The translations under genes and the position numbers were made by a program. The notes below the pieces were generated by a model. The model was not told where the DNA came from, did not search any database, and saw only the letters and a program-made list of their open reading frames with translations. A stretch of 64,000 nt of DNA from Norana najaformis (lineage: Eukaryota > Annelida > Clitellata > Crassiclitellata > Hormogastridae), in the NCBI GenBank assembly GCA_964023275.1, contig OZ029929.1, positions 11,927,483-11,991,482 of the forward strand, in the 5' to 3' direction. Shown here piece by piece: positions 55,473 through 64,000 of this stretch (positions are counted from its first letter, which is position 1; each line of letters opens with the position of its first letter).

Positions 55473-58400
55473 ATGGCTAATAGTGGAATTGCGCTTGGAG
55501 TTAAAATACTTGACGAATTAAAATTGAAGAACTACTATCCTCGCAAACTCAGTTACCATGAAGCAATAACAATACGAAGAAACCATAACCAGTATGGTTT
55601 AATGATCATAAATAGACTTCTGCGATTTGACCATTCGGCCTTGAATTTGATTACCACGGAAATCAATCAAAGGATCAATGCCAGAGATACCACTGCACCT
55701 GATGCACCAACTCCGAGCGGTGGAGAACATTTCGCAAAAAGGTTTTCTATCCACAGTAAAAAGAAGGAAAATCCGACACAATTACATCCAATGGACGTGC
55801 TGGTGGTTCTTCTAATCTGCTGCGATGATTGTCTTAGGCAGTTATTGGTGCAGAAACTCATCACAGCTAAATTAAGTGTCCCGGTGTTTCTTCCAGATAT
55901 TATAGATGACTCACAAACACAAAAAATCTGGCTTTTGAAAGACATAGCTTTGGAGTCGTCAAGCATCAGAGATAGGCCTAATTCAGAAAGAGATGAGGCG
56001 GTGGCTAATGTTTCTAATGTTACGATTTCTTTCATTCGTGCTGGAAACCTTCACAGATCCAAGTCAAAACTTCTGTGTGAAATTCTAAACGAAACCGCCC
56101 ACAGCACATTCTATCACAGAGATAGCCCTAACGGTTCTGCCAGACGAAATTTGACAAACGGATCCATCGAGGCTGCATGGTTTCAGTCTAAAGGACAATC
56201 TGATAACCACTTCAACTGTCGGTCTGCCACAATTTTGAATCTAAGAGGAGATTCGTGTGATTACCCAGAAGAAGTTAAATTCATGTGCGAGTTATCCACG
56301 ATTGTAGTGATCATGACTGACTCAACTGATTCACTAATGCTATTGTATCAGAATGTTTTCAAAGAAGTTATTTTGTCGAACACTAAATTTCTTCTTGCAT
56401 TTGTTTCAACAAAACCAACAAATGATGAGGACTTTGATAATTTGGACCCAATTTTGAAAGGAATCGGATGGTTGGAACACTTGACTGATGTCATTTCCGA
56501 TTGGACAGAAAATCAGCCAATTAACTCATATGAGTGGAAGACGAGTATCACGAGAGCAATCAAAGATTGTGTGTCAGAAATAGGATCAAAGAAATGGCCA
56601 ACGATGGAAGAGGTTATTAAAAAATCAAAATTGTTCGAGAATACTTCTCATGATGACGAGAATCACTATGAATCTCGAAGGCAAGATGCTAAGGATTTAG
56701 TAAGTGCTATCATTCGTGAAATTTGTGAATTGAAAATGGCGCAATTGCCAATACAGGAAATGTGGCAAAGGATTTCAGAGCTGGAAAAAGATAAGCGACG
56801 GAAAGTCACAGCAGAGAACGAGCCCATAGATAAATTTATTGAAAAGAAAGCTAAAGAAATCTCAGCCTTGAGAAAGCTTCAGGTTGAAAAAATTGATAAA
56901 ATGAGTGAAAAATTTAGGAATTTCTGTGAGTTATTTGCCTCTATTATCGAGGAGAAACATCTCATGTTTTATATTAATCAGATCAAACTGAATTTTCAAA
57001 TCGGCCTTGGACAGAATACTAAAATGCATAAGTCCTCAGGTCTAGTGCTTAGGATAGAAACTATTTTGCGCGAGGTTGGACAGATGTACGAGGCTATGAA
57101 AACAACGGAATATGTGAAAAACATGACAATCTGGAAACAGAACACAGTCCAAAAGTTTCCATATAGCGCAGCTAAGCTATTGCTAATGGGACAATCATTC
57201 GAAATATTGGATGGCGATTCCGGAAATGTTCCTCTCATTTGGCTGGAAGCAATTTTCGATGAAATCAAAACAAAAACGAATGTTGATGTAAAAGTGTTTG
57301 TGCTGTCGGTAATCGGACTCCAATGCTCCGGAAAGTCAACTCTGCTGAATGCTCTTTTTGGACTGGATATTCCAATGAGTGCCGGACGATGTACAAGAGG
57401 AATACATTGCCACTTGATACCCATGGGCAAGACAATGCTAGGGAATAATTTTGATTACATGATGGTTTTGGATGCAGAAGGGTTCCGAGCACCTAGATTC
57501 GCAGGCAATTCTACTACTCGAGACAATGAAATGGCAACATTTATTGTTGGCATGTCGGATTTAACAATTATTAGCGTGGAAGGAGAGACACTTTCCGAAA
57601 TGGAAGACATTCTTCAGATCGTTGTTTACGCCTTACTTCGTATAAAACAAACAAAACACGACGTAAAATTTATGCCAAGCTGTATGTTTGTCCACAAGAA
57701 TGTATCGGCTCCTGATGCCAAAGAAAAGACTGAAGAACGGAGAAAATCTCACTTTGGTTTTCTAGACGAAATGGTGAAGGCAGCTGCACAACGAGAAGGA
57801 TACAAAAGTGTTACTTCGTTTAAAGATGTTATCATCTTTGATGAAAACTCACATGTGTGGTATTTACCTGATTTGTGGCTTGGTACTCCTCCAGCTGCCA
57901 CCTTCAATCCTGATTATATCAAAAGAGTTGCTGAAATCAGGGACGGTATCTTGGATATCGCGAAGATAACTCCAATAAAATTGGCTATGACGCAGTTATT
58001 TTTTCGTATTTCAGACTTGTGGAATGCGATACTTCTGGAGAATTTCGTTTTTAACTTCCGATGCACAAGGGAAGTGATAGCCCATGCATCTCTGAAAAAG
58101 AAGATACAAGAAATCGAGTGGCAAATGCGTAATCAGTGCCTTCAAGAACAGACGAAGATAACTAATAAAATTATGTCTTGTGAAACGGTTGAAGATCTTG
58201 ATCAGATAAAGAATAACTATCATGAAGAAATGAAAACCGTTCAAGAAAACAGTCAAAGAGAGTCACTGAGAAAACTGGCTGAAGTACTGAATGAGGTTGA
58301 GTTTGAAGAAATTCGTGAAAAGTTTAAGAAGAATTATGAAAATAGTATTAAGTACTGGGCCATCACTCAAAGCTGCGAGACTTTGCAATCACTTGATAGG

Positions 58401-60416
58401 ACGATCAACGCCAAGAAAAAAAACATTGAGAATTATCAAGGAATTCTGAAAAAATTTGAACGTAGGCAAAAAAAACTTGTTGAAGAGTTTTTCAATCAAT
58501 TCAGTTGCGGAGCAAATCCAAGCGAAGAAGAAATTGAGGCTTTTGTGGAACGCAAATGGAAGGAACATTTTTTTACTGAAATACAGAAGTATGAAGCTGA
58601 AAAAAAAATATGCCGAGATGATGTTGCCGAAGCACTATATTCAGAATTATGTAAACTATGCAAAGATATCAAGGCCAGTGAAAATAGTCTTGGCGAAGCA
58701 CTGACACGTTATCCAATCAACTGTGAAATTCCTCTAGAGGATATAAGAATGCCCCAAGTAACTGATCAAGACATCATGCAACCAGCTATACGGGTACAAC
58801 GTGCCGTCGTTCATGTGAAACTTCGTACGACAGAAGCTCAAGAGGCATGTCATGAACTCTTTAAAAGCTGCGAGTCTTATTTGAACAACCTGAAAGGACT
58901 TGACTTTCAAAAAAATCAGGCTGAAGATATATTGAAGAAAATCGCCGAGTTTTTCGAGATACGAGCTGATGCAAGGGCCAGATATGATGTTAGCCGATCA
59001 GGCGTAGTGCACAGTGACAACAGAGACGACTCAAGATGTGGCACACAACATGATGCAGCCAACAGAGAGTTAATTGAAAATGTTTGTCAGGTACCAGGAT
59101 CAATTTTTACGGAAGCCTTCATCTTATCTTTTTTCGCGTTCATCTGTCAATATGCTTTCAAAAAGTTAATTAAGTTGCATCAAGAATTCATTTCAAACAC
59201 GGATGCATCTGTAACCATGGAAAAACGATATAAATCTCAAGCTAAAGTGCTATTTAAGGGACAGCTGTCTACTGAACACCGTTTCGCCAGTCATCTTATA
59301 TTAAAAGCAAAAGACACAGTTTTCAGAGGACTGGGTTCAGCAATCATGATGAAAGTGTGCGAAGAAGATTCCACATTTACTAACAGAAAAGATTTTATGA
59401 TTAGACTTCTTACTAATCTCGCTAATGGTGCAAATCTGGAGGATTTTGAGTTGTTTTTTAAAGATTCCGAAAGTTTTTCTGAAGAAACAATAAAGAAATA
59501 CATAACAGATGAACTGGGAATGAAGTCTACAGGAAATCTTCGCAAAAATGTCATCATGGAAATCGTCGAAAGCTTCAAAGTTCTAGTAAGAGAAATCAAA
59601 GATGCCGTTTCTTCTTCAGCATGCAGCACCATTGAACACTGGACGCAAGACCTTCAGAGAAAGATATCTGGTAAACTAGAGTTTAAGATGACAGATTGTA
59701 AATTTATTTTAGAAAAAATTGACGAGAGAAAAGAAATGAAGACTACTGCAGGTGACATCATGAAAGAAATTGATTTTATAATAGAAGACGAAATTAGCTC
59801 AATAGAAAGGCCTGATTTTGATATTTTGAGCAAAGTGCAGTTGACATGTGACACAATTGATCCGATCGCTGAGTTAATGGAAAACATATCAGGATGCCGT
59901 GCGAAATGCCCATTCTGTTCCGCTCCGTGCCTGGAACAAAGAGGTCATTCAGAACTCGAGAAGCACCACTCGTTGCACTATCCGCTCGGGGCAGTTGGCA
60001 CAATTGAAGTTTATTGCGGATGGTTTGGCGGAAGCTTTGCCCAAGTATTTCCTGGAGCAAGTAAAAACAAAAGTAAGCAGTTAGTCCTGGAGTCATGTCC
60101 ATTTTTAATCCAGACCGAAAAGCAGTTTCGATCTATCAGGACACAGAATATGTTTGTTAGCTGGTATCACAGGTGGTTTGGCTTCGATTATGTCTCTTAT
60201 TCCGAATACTATAAGAAGCTTTCTGATTGGAACATACCGTCAGCAGCAGCAGTTTCAACGGACACGGCTTTCGACTACTGGAAGTGGTTTAAGACTCAGT
60301 TTGCTGAGAAATTGGCAGCGAAATATGGGGCTTCATGTCCTGAAATACAAGATGAATGGAGGAGAATAACTTTGAAGGCAGCAGTGGCGAGTTTGAAGGA
60401 ACAAATCAGCATGTAA
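55473..60416 (+). CDS. VLIG-like (GVIN/URGCP family) very large GTPase, copy B, intact
   Basis: 1,647 codons in one exon from the ATG at 55473, chosen because it aligns with the copy A start and follows an acceptor-like CTTACTTTTTAG. An in-frame ATG at 55422 would add 17 residues. Order: N-terminal family region (KNYYPRKLSYHEAITI, about 15-40); G domain with P-loop GLQCSGKS (615-622), Thr641 in CTRG, DAEG (667-670) and HKN (741-743) replacing NKxD; a long charged helical region (about 800-1300); a Cys/His cluster (Cys1475, 1479, 1482, 1486, His1492, 1498/1499, 1502); a Trp-rich end (DWNIPSA, YWKWFKTQF). At 1,647 residues it is shorter than vertebrate GVIN1-type proteins and longer than URGCP. 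No death-fold domain or membrane span seen. An AATAAA lies at 60638. Guanine-nucleotide binding is well supported by motifs; an immune role is inference from vertebrate relatives. Confidence 0.9.
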   Translation: MANSGIALGVKILDELKLKNYYPRKLSYHEAITIRRNHNQYGLMIINRLLRFDHSALNLITTEINQRINARDTTAPDAPTPSGGEHFAKRFSIHSKKKENPTQLHPMDVLVVLLICCDDCLRQLLVQKLITAKLSVPVFLPDIIDDSQTQKIWLLKDIALESSSIRDRPNSERDEAVANVSNVTISFIRAGNLHRSKSKLLCEILNETAHSTFYHRDSPNGSARRNLTNGSIEAAWFQSKGQSDNHFNCRSATILNLRGDSCDYPEEVKFMCELSTIVVIMTDSTDSLMLLYQNVFKEVILSNTKFLLAFVSTKPTNDEDFDNLDPILKGIGWLEHLTDVISDWTENQPINSYEWKTSITRAIKDCVSEIGSKKWPTMEEVIKKSKLFENTSHDDENHYESRRQDAKDLVSAIIREICELKMAQLPIQEMWQRISELEKDKRRKVTAENEPIDKFIEKKAKEISALRKLQVEKIDKMSEKFRNFCELFASIIEEKHLMFYINQIKLNFQIGLGQNTKMHKSSGLVLRIETILREVGQMYEAMKTTEYVKNMTIWKQNTVQKFPYSAAKLLLMGQSFEILDGDSGNVPLIWLEAIFDEIKTKTNVDVKVFVLSVIGLQCSGKSTLLNALFGLDIPMSAGRCTRGIHCHLIPMGKTMLGNNFDYMMVLDAEGFRAPRFAGNSTTRDNEMATFIVGMSDLTIISVEGETLSEMEDILQIVVYALLRIKQTKHDVKFMPSCMFVHKNVSAPDAKEKTEERRKSHFGFLDEMVKAAAQREGYKSVTSFKDVIIFDENSHVWYLPDLWLGTPPAATFNPDYIKRVAEIRDGILDIAKITPIKLAMTQLFFRISDLWNAILLENFVFNFRCTREVIAHASLKKKIQEIEWQMRNQCLQEQTKITNKIMSCETVEDLDQIKNNYHEEMKTVQENSQRESLRKLAEVLNEVEFEEIREKFKKNYENSIKYWAITQSCETLQSLDRTINAKKKNIENYQGILKKFERRQKKLVEEFFNQFSCGANPSEEEIEAFVERKWKEHFFTEIQKYEAEKKICRDDVAEALYSELCKLCKDIKASENSLGEALTRYPINCEIPLEDIRMPQVTDQDIMQPAIRVQRAVVHVKLRTTEAQEACHELFKSCESYLNNLKGLDFQKNQAEDILKKIAEFFEIRADARARYDVSRSGVVHSDNRDDSRCGTQHDAANRELIENVCQVPGSIFTEAFILSFFAFICQYAFKKLIKLHQEFISNTDASVTMEKRYKSQAKVLFKGQLSTEHRFASHLILKAKDTVFRGLGSAIMMKVCEEDSTFTNRKDFMIRLLTNLANGANLEDFELFFKDSESFSEETIKKYITDELGMKSTGNLRKNVIMEIVESFKVLVREIKDAVSSSACSTIEHWTQDLQRKISGKLEFKMTDCKFILEKIDERKEMKTTAGDIMKEIDFIIEDEISSIERPDFDILSKVQLTCDTIDPIAELMENISGCRAKCPFCSAPCLEQRGHSELEKHHSLHYPLGAVGTIEVYCGWFGGSFAQVFPGASKNKSKQLVLESCPFLIQTEKQFRSIRTQNMFVSWYHRWFGFDYVSYSEYYKKLSDWNIPSAAAVSTDTAFDYWKWFKTQFAEKLAAKYGASCPEIQDEWRRITLKAAVASLKEQISM

Positions 60417-60539
60417 GTTTGTCAGGTCGAATTTCTTAATCCCACAAGGCAACATAAGATAACATAGCCTAATGTCTCGGCTAAAATCATATTCATTATC
60501 TAATAGCCATATTGTAACATTTTAATTAAAAGTAGAAAA

Positions 60540-61225
60540 CTTTCATTATTGTTTCATTATTTGTCATCATAGATGACTTGTTTTATCTTAAGGCTATTGC
60601 CATTGTTTCACTGTTTAACTGATATCATAAAGAACATAATAAATATCTTATTGTTCCCACAGTCCCACTGGTTTTTATGATCGAAATAGTTGTGAATGTG
60701 AATACGACATGTTGAATCTTAAGGATATCGTCATCGCTTTGCTACTTAACATGTTAAAGGATCTTCATAATATTTTGATACTATCATTCTGTCACTATTA
60801 TTTTGCAATAGACATAATTATGTATGTGCGTAAAGCTGTATCTGACATGTCAAATCTTTAGATTATCGTCATCGCTTTACTATTTAAAACGATAGAGAAC
60901 CTGCATAATATTTTGATTCTATTATTCTGTCACTATTGTTTTGCAATAGATATTATTATGCACGTGCTTAAGGCTGTATGTGACATGTTAAATCTTTAGA
61001 CTATCGTCATCGATTTGCTATTTAAAATGATGGAGAACCTTCTAAATATTTTGCTGCTATCATTTTTGTTTTGAAATCGGTATAGTTATGTATGTGCTCA
61101 AGGCTGTATCTGACATGTTAAATCTTAAGACTGCCGTCGTCGCTTTGCTATATCACATGATACGGAACTTTCAAAATATTTTGATGCTGTCATTATTTTT
61201 TATGCTTTTATTATATCATTCTTTC
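60540..61225 (+). repeat. Degenerate tandem array of about 130-bp units downstream of VLIG B
   Basis: Four to five units carry AAGGCTGTATCTGACATGTTAAATCTT, ATCGTCATCGCTTTGCTA, ATTTTGAT.CTATCATT and TTTTGCAATAGACATAATTATG. Counterpart of 43490-44175. Confidence 0.8.
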
Positions 61226-62154
61226 AGTACAGGATAAATTTACTTTTAAACAATTGTTCCCGCTGTCAAGCATTAGAAATTGGTACCGGCATAATTGCGA
61301 AGTTTACGGCAAGTCTTGCGATGCATTTGCCCCTTGTCCATGACCTTGTGGTCCGTAACTTGCTGCGGAAAGAGAAATGGGCGTGCCTCCCTTATGTTTC
61401 ACTATGAGACATAAAAGCTTTACTTTTATAGCTTAAGTTTACTAAAATACAAATATCCTTCCTTACTTTAAGCTATGCGTGACGTATAAGGTGACGTATT
61501 ACCGCTAATCTGATCTTACTTTATCTTTCAGAGCATTGTTCCTCTAGACTGCAAATACCATTGCAGCTATAGAATTCTCGTGCACAAATAAATTTTCTGC
61601 CAATAACACAATAAGTGTGAGCAGTAGCCATGAAGTAAGGACGAAGGCTCTGCCGCTATTTTCCAATAACTGAACATTTTAACCCTTCGATGGTACAGTA
61701 GGTCTGTAATCCAACGCTCGCGGACTCGAGACTGCTGAGCGAACTCCGTGTAGCGGACCCTGGACACTCATCACACGCCTCAGATTCAGATTTGCTGACC
61801 TTGAGTGCGCTATAAGTGCAATAAATAAGGACAATTTAAATAAGAGCAATAAATAAGTGCAATAAATAAGTAAGTAGAAATATACGAACAACCTTCCTTG
61901 CAACTGCAGTTCACTGCTTCAATGACTTTGCCGTCCGCAGCACGCTTGCTGTAACAGAATTTGGCCAGGCGTAACCGTTCCAGATGATTTTTTTACATTA
62001 TTTCCGGAAATTCGTTTACTAATGAGGGAACATTTCTACTCTAGGTAAAATAAATAAATACATAAATATATTAATACGTATTTTGTGCATGTGAGGGCTT
62101 TGTCACTTTACTTTTGTAAAAGCGAGGTGTGCCAAAGTTTCATCATGAATGGGA

Positions 62155-62560
62155 TCATACAGACACAAAGGCGAGCTCACAACACACATAGAGAGACTCA
62201 GACATACACAGACGCACACAGAGACATATAGACACACGCGAAAACAGATTTGGACACGCAGACCGACTAAGACACACATACGCAAACAGACACACAAATG
62301 TATGTATGTATGCATATAAAAACTTGATATAGCGCCTTTTAAGTGCCTCACAAAGGCGCTTCCTGCGCTAATTAAATGGTGTTAAGTGTCACTAAGAACA
62401 AAAATTCCGTCATTTAGCAAGCAGTGTTCAGATAACCAGAAATGTCAAATGCAGACACATAAGGCAAATACAGAAAAAAACAGACAGCCTCAGACACACA
62501 CAGACGTATAAAGACAAACACAGACACATACCCACCAACACACACGAACAGAGCTCTGCA
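62155..62560 (+). repeat. CACAGA-rich degenerate satellite, unit B, interrupted
   Basis: Same satellite as 44478-44750, split by the 62323-62452 dispersed repeat; CACAGA words resume after it. Confidence 0.85.
62323..62452 (+). repeat. Short dispersed repeat, copy 2
   Basis: Close match to 19079-19207 (CACAAAGGCGCTTCCTGCGC, AATTCCGTCATTTAGCAAGC). It is absent from unit A's satellite, giving a filled/empty pair. Confidence 0.8.
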
Positions 62561-62979
62561 TATTCTTGTTGTTACAAGCAGTTGTGCTTTAACGAGCGTG
62601 TACGTCGTTCAACCGATACAGAAATGAAATCCGTCGTGATGAATGGAGCCAAAAGAGGTTCACGAATCTATGCTTCGATCATCGACCAACTGGAGTTCGC
62701 TTCAGAAGTTAAAGTGTGCATGGCGTCAAATCAATTTGAGTCAGAAACGCAGGCGGAGTCCGCTATCTTTATGTATCGGGATACACAGATATGGCGCTTT
62801 GCATCTAAATTTTCACATAAACACTGGTTCTTTTACGAGATCCATATCTACTCTAGAATTCAGACAATGTGTTTATATCGAGATCACAGAATAATCGAGC
62901 AATCAAAGAACACTTTATTCGCTACAGTGACTGCCTACGGTAAGGCAATGTTATGAGAGCCACGGTGATCAATTTATGT

Positions 62980-63110
62980 AGCAAGGAGGTCAATCTGTAG
63001 AGCGCTGGGTCTGCAATCCAACGATTGCTGGCTCGAGCCCGCTCAGCGGACTAAGTGTAGACGACCTTGTACAAATTCTTCTTGCGCCTCAGTTTCAGAT
63101 ACATATTTGA
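62980..63110 (+). repeat. tRNA-derived SINE, unit B
   Basis: AAGGAGGTCAATCTGTAGAGCGCTGGGTCTGCAATCC provides an A-box region and GCTGGCTCGAGCCCGC a B box. A GACGACCTTGTACAAATTCT body follows. A related GTCTGTAATCCAACGCTCGCGGACTCGAG piece is at 61700-61730. Confidence 0.6.
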
Positions 63111-63879
63111 TCACCTTGAGCGAGTAGTATGACCAACAAATAAATAAAATATTCTCTCAGGTATGGCTCGTAACTTAGGATGGCGTTTGCATTACTTGAC
63201 CCAGAGATGTGATGTCCTTTTGTCAAAAGTATCGAAAGGACCTTGTTTCACAAGTATTGACCTGATTGCGGCTGGAGCGTTAGAAGTTACTAATTGCAAC
63301 TGGAACTGGAAACAATTTATTGATATCATACCTTGAATGCCGAAAGACAGTAAAACGATTTAGGTTTCTGAGCATGTTAAAGATTTGAAATTGTTGCTAA
63401 TTCCTTGAAAATGTGCACTTGAAACCTTTCTTCTTTGGCATTGCTTAAATTTCGTATTTGTATTCATGTATCTGGCTGTTTATACTTCGCCTATTAAGAC
63501 CTTCATAGACGCGCTAAAACATGACTACATAATAGTTCTAAAAAGGTGCAATTTAATATAGTGTTTAAGGCATATTATGGGATGCATGTAATGCAAAGAT
63601 CCTAGTGAACACTAAGATATGATACTCAATGCATCCTGATATCCAATGCCCTTAACTTATATAAAGCAGAGCTGGTGGCGCTGCAATCGACAAAGTTGTG
63701 GGCTCAATCAGAGAGGTAATATTATGTGAAGGATCCCAATGGACGTGGTTATATAATCCGACCTTACCTTAATCACATCTTCCGGTAGGTGTTTTTAGAT
63801 TTTTGAAATGGGACGATGCGCCCTGTGACCTCAATGTCATCGGTGGTATCAAGGCTGTCTATTAGCCTTCCTGTTTACA

Positions 63880-64000
63880 TTACTCACGACAATATCTCGC
63901 TAGACACATTCGTAAAGCGGCTAAAGACCTATCTGTATCGTCTTGCTTTTGTTGTCTGACAGATGTAACCCACCCACGCCTACAATTCCTCGCTCAGTCG
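63880..64000 (+). mobile_element. LINE RT C-terminal fragment at the window edge
   Basis: The plus strand encodes DNISLDTFVKRLKTYLYRLAF followed by a stop, similar to the FKxxLKTYLF end of LINE ORF2. It begins where similarity to unit A stops (about 63800), so it may mark the right boundary of the duplication. Confidence 0.45.

Larger units (their letters stand above)
51531..63800 (+). repeat. Segmental duplication, unit B
   Basis: Direct-orientation counterpart of 33668-45960. Relative to A it lacks the LINE tails at 33930 and 35050 and has one coiled-coil repeat where A has two. It carries an extra 75-bp insertion near 55215-55290 (ATAAAGCGCC..GAGGCGCTAC) and a 130-bp insertion in its satellite (62323-62452). 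It holds the intact VLIG gene. Confidence 0.9.

Noticed and set aside
62582-62956. 124-codon plus-strand frame downstream of VLIG B
   Set aside because: The unit A counterpart (44770-45130) is interrupted by stops and frame changes, and no domain is visible.

Overview
The window is animal (metazoan) nuclear DNA: it has split genes with canonical GT/AG introns, abundant decayed LINE 3' ends with short microsatellite tails, tRNA-derived SINEs and a decayed piggyBac transposon. The gene families (fatty acyl-CoA reductase, a BRICHOS membrane protein, invertebrate very-large-inducible-GTPase-like proteins) fit a marine invertebrate. A lophotrochozoan such as an annelid is a reasonable guess, but nothing in the sequence fixes the species.

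Layout. 1-1.8 kb: first three coding exons of a fatty acyl-CoA reductase on the minus strand; the rest of the gene lies beyond the left edge. 2-9.8 kb: no gene found; SINE and LINE debris, a perfect 43-bp palindrome, and the first copy of a roughly 2.4-kb dispersed repeat. 9.9-14.1 kb: a complete five-exon minus-strand gene for a type II membrane BRICHOS protein of about 205 residues. 16.9-18.5 kb: a dead piggyBac copy. 20.1-21.7 kb: a second set of BRICHOS exons 1-3, with a 13-nt deletion in exon 1 and no recognisable exons 4-5. 22-30.6 kb: repeats, including the second copy of the 2.4-kb element. 30.86-33.6 kb: a giant foldback (inverted-repeat) element with tandem subrepeats in its arms.

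33.6-63.8 kb is dominated by a direct segmental duplication. Two units of about 12.2 kb (33.67-45.9 and 51.53-63.8 kb) flank about 5.6 kb of unrelated sequence. Each unit holds a conserved candidate 5' exon donor, an intron of 3-4 kb, a single large coding exon for a VLIG-like (GVIN/URGCP family) GTPase, a degenerate tandem array of about 130-bp units, and a CACAGA-rich satellite. Copy B (55.5-60.4 kb) is open for 1,647 codons. Copy A (38.5-43.4 kb) has two separate single-base insertions that cut it to 1,305 codons and detach its Cys/His-rich C-terminal domain. VLIG proteins are interferon-inducible in vertebrates; an immune role here is inferred from family only.

The two duplicated loci (BRICHOS and VLIG) show the same pattern of one intact and one damaged copy. 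LINE tails present in one VLIG unit but not the other act as markers of events after the duplication.
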